Assembly: GCF_014204985.1 (NCBI RefSeq)
Contig: NZ_JACHMP010000001.1
Coordinates: 3,844,001-3,908,000 of the forward strand
Length of the DNA stretch: 64,000 bases
Reading direction: 5' to 3'
Source: Streptosporangium becharense
GTDB taxonomy: Bacteria; Actinomycetota; Actinomycetes; Streptosporangiales; Streptosporangiaceae
The notes beneath the pieces were generated by a model, which saw only the letters and a list, made by a program, of their open reading frames with translations, ran no database searches and had not been told where the DNA came from. Of this stretch, positions 15,712 to 24,717 are shown in pieces; the stretch's first letter is position 1; every line of letters starts with the position of its first letter. The position numbers and the translations under genes are program-made.

Positions 15712-16283
15712 GAGCGCGCCTGGAGTGCTCCGGACGTGTCGGCGGTGTCCCGGAACCCGTCCAGCGGGATCTCGAAGTGGATGGTCTGGAAGTGCTCGTG
15801 GTCGCCGTCGCGGGCGTCGTGGACCTCCGTGGCCATCGACCTCCAGAACGCCTCCGCCCCCTCCACCCGGGTGTCGGTGTGCAGGTAGAGGGCCTCGTAC
15901 CCGGCGGTGTCGGCCACGAAGCGGCAGGCGAGCCGGACCATGGCCCCGGCCAGTCCCTGACGGCGGTGCTCGGGCCGTACGTAGACGCGGAAGAGCTGGG
16001 CGGTGGTCTCCGCCGGGTAGCGGTCGGCGAGGAAGCGGGGGTGCGGCGGGCACGAGGGACCTCCTGCCCGGACCGCGGTGGTTGCGACGACCTCGCCCCC
16101 CTTGGTCGCCACGAAGAGGGCGTGCCTGGCCGGACGCAGGTAGGTGCCGTCGAGGTCGATGACGTCCCGGTGCCACACCGGGTGGTAGCCGTGGCCGAAC
16201 TCCCGGTAGAAGGTGTCCAGCATGACGCTGCGCGCGCCTTCGAGGTGCTCGGCCTCGGCCGGGTGGACGTCGTAGGGGCTCAT
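15708..16283 (-). CDS. GNAT-family N-acetyltransferase
   Basis: 191 residues. GNAT motif A is visible as FRVYVRPEHRRQGLAGAMVRLA (acetyl-CoA loop RRQGLAG, about residues 108-114), with a C-terminal LYLHTDTRVEGAEAFWRSM motif B region. It transfers an acetyl group to an amine; the acceptor is not evident. Its ATG overlaps the stop of the ABC ATPase gene (ATGA), so it belongs to the Zur-like operon and might modify the exported or imported metallophore, or detoxify it. Confidence 0.82.
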   Translation of the reverse strand: MSPYDVHPAEAEHLEGARSVMLDTFYREFGHGYHPVWHRDVIDLDGTYLRPARHALFVATKGGEVVATTAVRAGGPSCPPHPRFLADRYPAETTAQLFRVYVRPEHRRQGLAGAMVRLACRFVADTAGYEALYLHTDTRVEGAEAFWRSMATEVHDARDGDHEHFQTIHFEIPLDGFRDTADTSGALQARS

Positions 16284-17893
16284 GCTCTGTTCTCCTGGTA
16301 GACGTGTGGATCAAGGAGGTTGCGGGTCAGCGGGTGACGGGGCCGGTCGAGGACGTGCGCGGCGGCACCCTCCTCCGCGACCCGGCCCTCTGAGAGGATC
16401 ACGACATGGTCCGCGAGCCGGGCGACGACACCCATGTCATGGCTGATCAGTACGAGGGTCAGACCGAACGCGCGGCGGAGCTCGTCGAGCAGGTCGAGGA
16501 CACCGGCCTGGGTGACCATGTCCAGGCCGGAGGTGATCTCGTCGCAGACGAGGACGTCGGGGGAGGCGAGCAGCGCGCGGGCGAGCGCCGCGCGCTGGAG
16601 CTCCCCACCGGACAGCTGCCCGGGCCGGCGGGCCGCCGATTCCGCGTCGAGCCCGACCCGCCGGAGCATCTCCAGTGCCGCGTCCCGCGCCTCCTGCGGG
16701 CTCAGGCCGCGCAACCGCACCGCGGTCCGGCTCACCTGGCCGACCACCGTCCGGTTGTGGTCGAAGGAGGCGTGCGCGTCCTGGAAGACGTACTGCACGC
16801 GGGCGATGTCCTCGCGACGCCGGCGCGACAGCGACCGGCCGAGTGGCCTCCCGTCCAGCAGGACTTCTCCCGCCGCAGGTTCGTGCAACCCCGCGATGCA
16901 GCGCGCCAGGGTGGTCTTGCCGCTGCCCGAGCGCCCGACCAGCGCCAGGCACCGCCCGGTGGCCACCCGCAGTGACACCTCGTGCAGCACGGTGGCCGAG
17001 CGGTGTCCTGCGGTCAGCCCCTCCACCGCCAGCCGGGCCGGACCGCGAGAAGGCCCAGGACCGGGGGGAGACCCGGGGCCGGGAGGAGATCCAGGACCGG
17101 GAGAGGGGTCCGGGGTGGGAGAAGGGCTCGGGATGGGAGAGGGGCCCGCGTCGGGAGGAGACGCCGGGCCGGGAGGCGGGCTCACCGGGAGCCGCGCGGC
17201 GAGCAGCCGCCGGGTGTAGTCGTGCCGGGGCCGGGTGAGCACCTCCCGGGCCGGGCCGCTCTCCACCGCCCGGCCGCCGGACAGAACGACGACGTGGTCG
17301 GCGAGCGCGGCCACCACGTCCAGGTCGTGGCTGAGCAGCACCACGGCGAGGCCCGCGCGGGCGAGACCCTTCAGCTCGTCGATGACCTCCCGCTTGGTGA
17401 TGGCGTCCTGACCGGTGGTGGGCTCGTCCGCCACGATCGCCGATGGTGCCACCAGGAGGGTCTGGGCGAGCACCAGGCGCTGCTGCTGTCCGCCGGAGAG
17501 CTGGTGCGGGTAGCGGCGGAGCAGGTCCTCGCCCGCGGGCAGCTCCGCCCGGCGGAGGGCGGACGAGATCCGTTCCGCCTCGTGCCGCCGCGCTGTCTCG
17601 CCCTCCCCGTGCCTCCTGGCGATCTCACGCAGGACCGCGCCGATGCGGCGGACCGGGTTGAGCACCGATGCGGGATGCTGGGGCAGGTAGCCCACGGTGC
17701 CGGTCACCTCGACCGTCCCGGACACGACCACTCCGGGGGCGTGCTCGCCGAGCAACGCCCTGCCGATCGTGGTCTTGCCGCTGCCCGAGGCGCCGACCAG
17801 GGCGAGCACCTGGCCGGGGCCGAGTTCGAAGGAGACGCCGTCGACCAGCGTGCTGCCGCCCGCCTCGGCGCGGAGCTCCGCGACGCGGATCAC
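16280..17893 (-). CDS. Fused double-ATPase of Opp/Dpp-type ABC importer
   Basis: 537 residues: two complete ABC ATPase domains, equivalent to DppD plus DppF. Domain 1 has Walker A GASGSGKTT (34-42), signature LSGGQQQR and Walker B ADEPTTG. Domain 2 has GRSGSGKTT, LSGGELQR and VCDEITSG. They are joined by a proline/glycine/serine-rich repeat linker (DPSPGPGSPPGPGSPPGPG). Start GTG 17893 is preceded by GAGGAGG and overlaps the permease stop by 4 bp; longer upstream readings lack homology. It energises the two permeases that follow upstream in the operon and the family-5 binding protein. Confidence 0.88.
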   Translation of the reverse strand: MIRVAELRAEAGGSTLVDGVSFELGPGQVLALVGASGSGKTTIGRALLGEHAPGVVVSGTVEVTGTVGYLPQHPASVLNPVRRIGAVLREIARRHGEGETARRHEAERISSALRRAELPAGEDLLRRYPHQLSGGQQQRLVLAQTLLVAPSAIVADEPTTGQDAITKREVIDELKGLARAGLAVVLLSHDLDVVAALADHVVVLSGGRAVESGPAREVLTRPRHDYTRRLLAARLPVSPPPGPASPPDAGPSPIPSPSPTPDPSPGPGSPPGPGSPPGPGPSRGPARLAVEGLTAGHRSATVLHEVSLRVATGRCLALVGRSGSGKTTLARCIAGLHEPAAGEVLLDGRPLGRSLSRRRREDIARVQYVFQDAHASFDHNRTVVGQVSRTAVRLRGLSPQEARDAALEMLRRVGLDAESAARRPGQLSGGELQRAALARALLASPDVLVCDEITSGLDMVTQAGVLDLLDELRRAFGLTLVLISHDMGVVARLADHVVILSEGRVAEEGAAAHVLDRPRHPLTRNLLDPHVYQENRA

Positions 17894-18831
17894 GTGACCT
17901 CCTCCTCGCGGCGCCGCTGCACCCCGTCGAACAACAGGTTCAGCCCGACCGACAACATGACGAGGAGCAGGGCCGGTACGACCACCGCCCAGGGCTGGAG
18001 GAACATGCCGGTGCGGTTCCGGTCGACCATCACCGCCCAGTCGGTGGCGTCCGGGGGCACGCCGACGCCGAGGAAACTCGCCGTCGCGACGAGATAGAGC
18101 GCGCCGACGACGCGGACGCCCAGGTCGGCCAGGAGCGTACGGAGCATCGACCGGCCCACATAACCGACGGCCCGCCGCCACCACGTCTCACCCTGGAGCA
18201 GCATCGCCTCCATGGCGGGCCTGGTGGCGACCTCCAGGGCCGCCGCGCGGGACACGCGGGCCACCTCCGGCATGCTGATCACGGCGACGATGACGATCAG
18301 GGTGAGCGGTCCGGGTGGCGCGGTCGCGGCCAGCAGGATGAGCAACAGCAGCGAGGGGATCGCCAGCAGCAGGTCCAGGGGCCGCATCAGCAACTCGTCG
18401 AGCCAGCGGCGCCGGGTCATCGCGGCCAGCATCCCCAGTGGCGTGCCGACGAGGTAGGCCAGGGCGGTGGCGGCCAGCGCGACCGTCACGACGGTCCTGC
18501 CCCCGGCGAGCACCTGCTCCCCCACGTCGCGTCCGACGAAGTCCGTTCCCAGGAGGGAGCCGGAGCCGAACGGGACGCCGCGGGGGCTCGGCTCCCCCGC
18601 CAGCAGCGGGCCGGCGAGGGCGAGCACCGTGGGCACGCCCAGCAGCACTCCGATCGACACCCACCGGAGCACCGGTCGCACACGACGCTCCGGCTTCCCG
18701 CCACCCCGCTCCGGGTTCACGTCCCGCTCCGGCTCCACGTCCTTCCACGCCGCCCTCATGTCCCGCCCGGGGACCGTGCCAGACTCCGGGCTCATGTCCT
18801 GCTCCGGGTTCATGCCGCGTTCCGGGTTCAT
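17890..18831 (-). CDS. Opp/Dpp-type ABC permease (DppC-like)
   Basis: 313 residues with six hydrophobic helices and the binding-protein-dependent transport signature region (SMPEVARVSRAAALEVATRPAME-like EAA loop). The N-terminal ~50 residues form a repeat-rich charged leader (MNPERGMNPEQDMSPES, then DVEPERDVNPERG), unusual for this family. At the DNA level this leader resembles the 23-bp minisatellite at 12.5 kb (GGTTCACGTCCCG). The true start may be further in. Its start and stop overlap its neighbours by 4 bp. Likely substrates are peptides or peptide-like metal chelates. Confidence 0.85.
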   Translation of the reverse strand: MNPERGMNPEQDMSPESGTVPGRDMRAAWKDVEPERDVNPERGGGKPERRVRPVLRWVSIGVLLGVPTVLALAGPLLAGEPSPRGVPFGSGSLLGTDFVGRDVGEQVLAGGRTVVTVALAATALAYLVGTPLGMLAAMTRRRWLDELLMRPLDLLLAIPSLLLLILLAATAPPGPLTLIVIVAVISMPEVARVSRAAALEVATRPAMEAMLLQGETWWRRAVGYVGRSMLRTLLADLGVRVVGALYLVATASFLGVGVPPDATDWAVMVDRNRTGMFLQPWAVVVPALLLVMLSVGLNLLFDGVQRRREEEVT

Positions 18832-19778
18832 GTCGCGCCTCCGGCGCGCGGAGCCAGCCGGAACGCGACGACGTCGGCGACGAGGTTCACGGTCACCGTG
18901 GTGGCCGCGAAGACCAGGGCCAACCCCTGGATCACCGGGATGTCCCGGGCGGAGACCGCGCTGACCAACGAGGTGCCGAGGCCGGGGATGACGAAAACGG
19001 CCTCGACGGCGATCACCCCGCCGAGGAGCCAGTCCGTGGTCCGGGCGAGCTGCTGCACGGCCGGCGCCACCGCGTTGGGCAGCGCGTGCGCCAGCCGTAC
19101 CCTCCGGACCGACAGGCCGAGCCGCAGGGCGTGGCGTACGTAGTCGGAACGCAGGGCGTCGATCATCCCGGCCCGGACCAGCCTGCTGATGGAGCAGATC
19201 GGCCGGGCGAGCAGGACGAGGAGCGGCAGCACCAGCACGGCCGGTTGGGCGAGCAGGTTCGGGCCGACGCCGACCGCGGTGGGAGGGAACCAGCCGAGCC
19301 GGAGCGCGAACAGCGCGACCAGCATGACGGCGAGGGCGAACTCCGGGACCGAGTACAGGCCGATGCCGACCGAGGTGAGCGCCCGGTCGAGCAGCCGGCC
19401 CTCGCGGACCGCGGCGACGACTCCGACGGCCACGGCCAGCGGCACCAACAGCAGCAGGGTGATCGCAGCGAGCTGGACGGTCGGCCCGCCGGCGTCGGCG
19501 AGGAAACCGGTGACGGGGCGCCCGGCCGTCAGGGACGACCCGAGGTCGCCCCGGAGAAGGCCGAGCAGCCAGTCGGCGTAGCGCACCGGCGCGGGCCGGT
19601 CGAGCCCCAGTTCCCGGCGGATCCGTTCGATCCGCTCCGGATCGGGCGTGTCACCGGCCAGCACCACGGCGGCGTCGCCGGGCAGTGCCTCGGTGAGGAC
19701 GAACACCAGCGCCGTGACCGCGAGGATCTGCGCCAAGCCGAGCAGCAGGCGCCGCGCGGCGTACCGGGGGAGGCTCAC
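18828..19778 (-). CDS. Opp/Dpp-type ABC permease (DppB-like)
   Basis: 316 residues from GTG 19778 (SLPRYAARRLLLGLAQ), chosen because this is where DppB homology starts; an in-frame ATG at 19877 would add a tail made only of repeat DNA. Family pattern is clear: amphipathic start, ELGLDRPAPVRYADWLLGLLRGDLGSS, then six helices and the EAA-type loop RAGMIDALRSDYVRHALRLGLS. With the DppC-like permease it forms the channel of the peptide/nickel-type importer. The 211-bp gap to the binding-protein gene holds a 74-bp tandem repeat. Confidence 0.86.
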   Translation of the reverse strand: MSLPRYAARRLLLGLAQILAVTALVFVLTEALPGDAAVVLAGDTPDPERIERIRRELGLDRPAPVRYADWLLGLLRGDLGSSLTAGRPVTGFLADAGGPTVQLAAITLLLLVPLAVAVGVVAAVREGRLLDRALTSVGIGLYSVPEFALAVMLVALFALRLGWFPPTAVGVGPNLLAQPAVLVLPLLVLLARPICSISRLVRAGMIDALRSDYVRHALRLGLSVRRVRLAHALPNAVAPAVQQLARTTDWLLGGVIAVEAVFVIPGLGTSLVSAVSARDIPVIQGLALVFAATTVTVNLVADVVAFRLAPRAGGAT

Positions 19779-19960
19779 CGGGCACCCGCCCGTCCGTATG
19801 CGCGGCACGGACCCGATGCCGCCGGGCGGCACGCGTACCCCGGGAGGCTCATCGGGCACCCGCCCTTCCATGTACACGGTGCGGACCCGACGCTCCCAGG
19901 CGGCACGTGCACCCAGGGAGGCTCATCGGGCACCCGGCCGTCCGGGGGCCGGGTGCGCGG
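19761..19960. repeat. 74-bp tandem repeat containing copies of a gene start
   Basis: Copies begin at 19761, 19835 and 19909, exactly 74 bp apart, with the third incomplete. The first copy includes the actual GTG start of the DppB-like gene; on the minus strand the others read ATGAGCCTCCC at the same place, so the gene start has been duplicated twice upstream. Each copy also carries the motif CGGGTGCCC before the start. Confidence 0.85.
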
Positions 19961-19989
19961 GGCGTGGGTCCTGGGGGTGCGGGAGGACG

Positions 19990-21531
19990 TCAGGCAAGCC
20001 AGACCTTGTCGAACCGGGCCCAGTCGAGGGTGTTGGCCGGGGCGTCGGCGATGCCGCCCACCCGCGGTGAGGTCGCGACGAGCCAGTCGGCGAAGCCCCA
20101 GACGAGGTAGCCGCCTTCGGCGTGCTGCATGCGCTGCATCTCGGCGTACACGTCGCGGCGTGCCTTCTCGTCGGCGAGGGAGACGGCCTTGGTGTAGAGC
20201 GCGTCGAACTCCGGGCGCTTCCACTTGGTGACGTTGACGGTGGACGTGGAGAGCAGGCGCTGTGCGAAGTGCGTCTCGATGGGCATCGCGCCGGAACGGA
20301 AGCAGCACAGGCTTCCCTTGTCGAGGATGTCCTTCCAGTAGGTGTCCTTGTTGCCCATGGCGACGTTGACGTCGAGCCCGGCCTGCCGCATCTGGTCGGC
20401 GAAGACGCTCGCGGACTCCACGAAGCCGCTCGCCGCGGCCGAGGTGTCGAGCTGGATCTTCATCCCCTTCGCCCCGGCCTTCTCCACCAGCCACTTCGCC
20501 TTCTCCAGGTCCCGGGTGCGCTGCGGAATCTCCTCGGCGTAGTACTGGTAGCCCCTGCCGAACAGGTCGTTGCCGACCTGCCCGGCTCCGGCCAGCACGG
20601 TGTCGACCAGTTGCCCGCGGTCGGCCAGCAGGAACATGGCCTCCCGCAGGCCGGGGTCGTTGAAGGGTGCGCGGTCCAGTTTCATGGCGAAGGCCTGCAT
20701 GCCGCTGTTGGTGAGCCGGGTGACGGCCAGCCGGTCGTTGCCCTGGTAGGTGCGGGCCGTGGTGGCGGTGATGTCGTGGGCATAGTCGACCTGGCCGCCG
20801 AGCAACGCGTTGACGCGGGCCGACTCCTCATTGCTGATCAGGTACTGCAGCTCGTCGACGTGAGGAGCGCCTTCCCAGTAGTCGGCGTTGCGCTTGAGCA
20901 GCAGGGAGCGGCCCGGTTCGAAGGACACGAAGCTGAACGGACCGGACCCGACCGGCCGGGTGAAGTCCTCGGTGCCCTCGGGGACGATGAACACGCCGAA
21001 GGCGGCCAGCACGTTGGGGAACTCGGCGAACGGCTGCTTGAGCGCGAACTCGACGGTGCGGTCGTCCACCGCCCGGCTGCGCTTGAGGTCGATCACCGCC
21101 AGGGTGGTCTTGGCGCGGAAGGCGCGGGCGGGATCGGCGATCCGGGCATAGCTGGACAGGACGTCGGCGGCCCGGACGGGCTTTCCGTTGTGGAAGCCGG
21201 CCTGGCGGAGGGTGACCCGCCACGTGGTGAGGCCGGCGTCGGCCTCCCACCGTTCGGCGAGCCGGGGCCGGACGGACAGGTCGGGGCCGTAGTCGGCGAG
21301 CTTGTCGAACATCGCCTTGGACCGGGACGCCTCGACGAACAGGTTGGACAGGTGCGGGTCCAGGGTCTCCTGGGCCCCGCCCCCGGCGAACGCGACGCGC
21401 AGCCGGCCTCCCTTGCGTGGTCCGCCCGTCGCGGCGGTCCCGGTCGCGGGGCCGCTGCCGCACCCGGTGAGCAGGGCGGCGGACAGCCCGGCGGTGGCGC
21501 CGAGGAAGGCGCGGCGGTTCAGGGAGTGCAT
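19990..21531 (-). CDS. Family-5 solute-binding lipoprotein (DppA/OppA/NikA type)
   Basis: 513 residues. The signal peptide has twin arginines (NRRAFLG) and a lipobox ending LLTGC24, so it is probably a Tat-exported lipoprotein. The body shows SBP family-5 landmarks: a GGRLRVAF start, PHLSNLF, W...T..LR.A.FHNGKPVRAADV, RPVGSGPFSFVSFEPGRSLLLKRN. Members bind peptides, Ni- or Zn-chelates; in staphylopine-type systems the same family binds the opine-metal complex. It starts 13 bp inside the methyltransferase gene. ATG 21529-21531 is the start. Confidence 0.9.
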   Translation of the reverse strand: MHSLNRRAFLGATAGLSAALLTGCGSGPATGTAATGGPRKGGRLRVAFAGGGAQETLDPHLSNLFVEASRSKAMFDKLADYGPDLSVRPRLAERWEADAGLTTWRVTLRQAGFHNGKPVRAADVLSSYARIADPARAFRAKTTLAVIDLKRSRAVDDRTVEFALKQPFAEFPNVLAAFGVFIVPEGTEDFTRPVGSGPFSFVSFEPGRSLLLKRNADYWEGAPHVDELQYLISNEESARVNALLGGQVDYAHDITATTARTYQGNDRLAVTRLTNSGMQAFAMKLDRAPFNDPGLREAMFLLADRGQLVDTVLAGAGQVGNDLFGRGYQYYAEEIPQRTRDLEKAKWLVEKAGAKGMKIQLDTSAAASGFVESASVFADQMRQAGLDVNVAMGNKDTYWKDILDKGSLCCFRSGAMPIETHFAQRLLSTSTVNVTKWKRPEFDALYTKAVSLADEKARRDVYAEMQRMQHAEGGYLVWGFADWLVATSPRVGGIADAPANTLDWARFDKVWLA

Positions 21532-22451
21532 GGGGGAAGGGTCCTTTCCGGGGTGGAGTGCCGTAGCCGTGCCACGACGTGGAGCCGGTCGCCGGACAGG
21601 CCGGTCGACAGCGGGGCGTCAGGGGCCCACGGGGGCCGGGTGCGCGGGCCTGGCCCGTCGAACAGGGCGAGCACCTCGAACCCGGCGGTGTCGAGGAAGT
21701 ACTCCAGTTCCCGGGGGAAGAGCAGCCGCCAGGCCGAGCGCTGGTGCAGCGGCTCGGCGCGTCCCGGCCACTCCCAGGTCCGGTGGCGGCGCAGCAGCTG
21801 CGCGGCGTGGTCGATCCACAGCCGGGTGTGGGAGGTGTAGGGCACGCCGTCCCAGACCACGGACCGGGTGCTCGTCCCGTCGAGCAGTTCGGTGTTGCCG
21901 AGGAAGAAGGCGCCGTTGCGCATCTCGGCGACGAGCAGCCCGCCGGGCTCCAGGTGTTCGCGGCAGCGGGCCAGGAACGCGGTCAGGTCGGCGTTCTCGT
22001 GGCAGTAGAGCAGGGCACTGTCCAGGCAGGTGATCACGTCGAACCGGCGGCCGAGGTCGAACGAGCGCATGTCGGCGGCGACGAACTCGACGTCCGGGTG
22101 GTGGCGGCGCGCGTGGGCCAGCATCGGTTCCGAGACGTCCAGGCCGGTGACGGTGTAACCGGCGCGGGCGAGGTGTCCGGCGTCGCGGCCGGTGCCGCAG
22201 CCGACGTCGAGGAGCCGCGTCCGCCGGCCCCTCTCGCCGTCGCCTCGGTTCCCTTCCCTGTCGCCCCGCTTCCCTTCGCCGTCGCCCCGGCCCTTTTCGT
22301 CGCCCCGGCCCTTTTCCCCGTCGCCCCGGTTGCCCGCCCGGGGTCCGCCGCCGAAGCGGCGTACGAGGTCGTCGGCGAAGCGGCCGGCCCGGTGGTCGGG
22401 GTCGGGGAACTGGAGCTCGTACAGCTCCGGGTTGTCGGTGAGGAGGTTCAC
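21519..22451 (-). CDS. Class I SAM-dependent methyltransferase
   Basis: 310 residues. Motif I is LLDVGCGTGRDAGHLA (80-95), followed by VTGLDVSEPMLAHARRH, VEFVAADMRSF and LEPGGLLVAEM, a standard class I fold for small molecules. An insertion of about 40 charged residues (36-77; repeated GDGEKGRGDEKGRGDGEG) separates the N-terminal helix from motif I. Coupled to both neighbours (ATGA with the MFS gene, 13-bp overlap with the binding protein). In context it could N- or O-methylate the product of the pathway. Confidence 0.85.
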   Translation of the reverse strand: MNLLTDNPELYELQFPDPDHRAGRFADDLVRRFGGGPRAGNRGDGEKGRGDEKGRGDGEGKRGDREGNRGDGERGRRTRLLDVGCGTGRDAGHLARAGYTVTGLDVSEPMLAHARRHHPDVEFVAADMRSFDLGRRFDVITCLDSALLYCHENADLTAFLARCREHLEPGGLLVAEMRNGAFFLGNTELLDGTSTRSVVWDGVPYTSHTRLWIDHAAQLLRRHRTWEWPGRAEPLHQRSAWRLLFPRELEYFLDTAGFEVLALFDGPGPRTRPPWAPDAPLSTGLSGDRLHVVARLRHSTPERTLPPCTP

Positions 22452-23614
22452 GGCAGTGCCGTCCTTTCCGGGATGCGGACGCGGAGCGCGGCGACCGCGG
22501 ACGCCAGTCCGAGTGCCGCGCAGAGGATCCAGGCGAGCCGGTCGGCCGTGTCACCCGCCCAGCCGATGACGACGTTGCCCGCCGCGGCGACCACGCCCGA
22601 GGCGAGGTAGAACATCCCGAAGTAGGTGCCGGTGACGTTCTCCTTGCCGAAGGCGGGGATCAGCTCCAGGACGAACGGCTGCGCGATCATCACGCCCAGG
22701 GCGAGGCCGAAGGCCGCCACCAGCACCGGGACCAGACCGGGCAGCAGCGGCGTCAGGAAGGCGGCGCCCATCACCGCCATGCCGAGCGCGATGGCGCCGC
22801 GCCGGCTGAGGCGGTCCTTCAGCCACCGGGTGATCCGCACCTGGAGCAGCAGCGTGGCGATGGTGGACACCAAAAACAGCGCCGCCACCGAGGAGGCCGA
22901 TCCGGTGGCCTGTTCCGCCCGCATCGGCAGGATCAGGTAGAGCTGGTTCTGCAGCGCGAACATCCCGCTCAGCGCCAGCGTGAAGGCGACGAACCCGCGG
23001 TTGGCCAGGCACTCCCGCCAGTCGGCGAGCACCGACCCCTCGCCGGGCGGGACGGGCCGCGCCGGCAGCGTCAGCGCCTGCGCCACCGTCAGCCCCGCGA
23101 AGATCAGTGCGGCGACCGTCGCCGCCACCCGGAAGTCGGCCAGCAGCAGCGCGCTGCCCAGCAGCGGGCCGAGCAACGCCCCGGTGTTGGCGAACACGTT
23201 GAACAGGGAGAACGCCTCCGCGCGGCGGTCACCGGCCTCGGCCGCCACGTAGGCGCGTACCGCCGGGTTGAACAACGCCCCGGCCAGCCCCGACAGGACC
23301 GAGGCCGCGATCAGCACGGGCAGCGAGCCGTCCAGCGCGAAGAGGCCGAAGCCGACGGCGCGCAGCGCGCACCCGGCGATGATGACCGTCCGTGCGCCGA
23401 GCCGGTCGGAGGCGGTTCCCCCGATCAGGAACAGGCCCTGCTGGCTGAGGTTGCGGACGCCGAGCACCACCCCGACGACCGCGGCCGACAGCCCCAGGGT
23501 GCCTCCGAGGTAGCCGGCGAGGTAGGGGATGAGCATGTAGAAGCCGGTGTTGACGCCCATCTGGTTCACCAGCAGAAGCCGTATGGACAGCGGGAAGGAC
23601 CGGAACGTCTTCAT
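22448..23614 (-). CDS. MFS exporter of the Zur-like operon
   Basis: 388 residues from ATG 23614, where the reading becomes [36 protein letters not shown]. Twelve helices, with an MFS loop GGTASDRLGARTVI. It resembles drug-efflux/YdeE-type members. Its place between biosynthetic genes and the importer parallels CntE, the staphylopine exporter, so a metallophore export role is inferred. The longer in-frame upstream reading runs antisense-like through the enolase gene and was discarded. The stop overlaps the methyltransferase start (ATGA). Confidence 0.85.
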   Translation of the reverse strand: MKTFRSFPLSIRLLLVNQMGVNTGFYMLIPYLAGYLGGTLGLSAAVVGVVLGVRNLSQQGLFLIGGTASDRLGARTVIIAGCALRAVGFGLFALDGSLPVLIAASVLSGLAGALFNPAVRAYVAAEAGDRRAEAFSLFNVFANTGALLGPLLGSALLLADFRVAATVAALIFAGLTVAQALTLPARPVPPGEGSVLADWRECLANRGFVAFTLALSGMFALQNQLYLILPMRAEQATGSASSVAALFLVSTIATLLLQVRITRWLKDRLSRRGAIALGMAVMGAAFLTPLLPGLVPVLVAAFGLALGVMIAQPFVLELIPAFGKENVTGTYFGMFYLASGVVAAAGNVVIGWAGDTADRLAWILCAALGLASAVAALRVRIPERTALP

Positions 23615-24717
23615 CCCGCCTCGTCCGCCCGCCGGACGCCGGGCCCGGGAGGACCGGGGTGCCACGGTGCCCCCTCCTCGCCACCGGTCTCGTTCTCCTC
23701 GCCGCCGGTCTCCTCCGCCCGCCGGACGCCGAGCCCGGGGCGGCCGGAGAGCCGCAGCACGCCGTCCTCGCCGCCGATGCCGGTCCAGGGGTCGCGGGCC
23801 AGCAGCAGGTGCCCGTCGAGGTCGGTCCACCGGGCGTGGCCGGCCAGGTGGGCGGCGGGGGCGACGCCGAGCGAGCTGGCCACCAGGCAGCCCAGCATGA
23901 CGTTCATGCCGTGCCCGCGCGCGGCGTCGATGACCCGGAGCGCGGCCCGCACCCCGCCACACTTGGCCACCTTGACGTTGACGCCGGCCACGGCACCGGC
24001 CAGCCGTTCCACGTCGGCCGCGTCGACGGCGTCCTCGTCGGCGATCACCGGCGTCGGGGAGCGCTCGCTCACCCAGGCCAGCAGGTCGGGGCGGCCCGGC
24101 GGGACGGGCTGTTCGACGGCGTCCGCGTAGGGCATCCGTTCCAGGATCCGGACGGCCTGCTCGGCGGTCCACGCGCCGTTCGGGTCGAGCAGTAGCCGCG
24201 CGCCGGGGACGGCGGCCCGGACCGCGGCGACCCGGGCGACGTCGTCGTCCTCATCGGGCGAGCCCAGCTTGACCTTCAGCACGGTGAACCCGCGCTCGCC
24301 CAGGTCACGGGCGGTCTCCCCCGCCCGCGAGGGGTCACAGATCCCGATCGTGTACGCCGTGGGCACGGGGCGCCACTCGGGGTGTCCGGCGAGCCGGTGG
24401 ACCGGCAGCCCGTCGCGTTTCCCCATCAGGTCGAACGCGGCGGCGTCGAGACCGGCGAGCACCCCGGGCGGGTACGGCAGGTCCGGCAGCTCCGCCAGGA
24501 GCGTCTCCGGGTCGGGGCACGCCGGCAGCCCGGTCAGGGCCGCGACGATACCGGGGACGTCCAGCCCGTAGTAGGCGCTGGTCACGATCTCGCCGTACCC
24601 GCTCACCCCGTCGTGGTGGAGGACGAGCTGGACGGCATCGCGGGTGGACATCACCGAGCGGGAGATCCGGAAGGGTTCGCGCAGGGGGAGCGGGACGACC
24701 GACCAGGTGAGCTTCAC
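23611..24717 (-). CDS. Enolase-superfamily dipeptide-epimerase-like enzyme
   Basis: 368 residues from GTG 24717. Mandelate-racemase/muconate-lactonising layout: capping domain, then KxK (K148, K150), metal ligands D178 (LLLDPNG), E202 (VEQPV) and D227 (VIADED), and K252 (VKVAKCGG). This lysine pair on both faces of the barrel is the arrangement of L-Ala-D/L-Glu and related dipeptide epimerases. Next to an ATP-grasp ligase, it probably epimerises a dipeptide or amino-acid unit of the pathway product. The last ~40 residues are a repeat tail ([10 protein letters not shown] and [11 protein letters not shown]). It overlaps both neighbours by 4 bp. Confidence 0.85.
   Translation of the reverse strand: MKLTWSVVPLPLREPFRISRSVMSTRDAVQLVLHHDGVSGYGEIVTSAYYGLDVPGIVAALTGLPACPDPETLLAELPDLPYPPGVLAGLDAAAFDLMGKRDGLPVHRLAGHPEWRPVPTAYTIGICDPSRAGETARDLGERGFTVLKVKLGSPDEDDDVARVAAVRAAVPGARLLLDPNGAWTAEQAVRILERMPYADAVEQPVPPGRPDLLAWVSERSPTPVIADEDAVDAADVERLAGAVAGVNVKVAKCGGVRAALRVIDAARGHGMNVMLGCLVASSLGVAPAAHLAGHARWTDLDGHLLLARDPWTGIGGEDGVLRLSGRPGLGVRRAEETGGEENETGGEEGAPWHPGPPGPGVRRADEAG

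Noticed and set aside
19779-19877. Upstream ATG start for the DppB-like permease
   Set aside because: It would add only residues encoded by the 74-bp repeat; GTG 19778 matches the family start.
23615-24172. Extended N-terminus for the MFS exporter
   Set aside because: The extra Arg/Gly-rich sequence is an out-of-frame reading of the enolase gene; MFS homology starts at ATG 23614.
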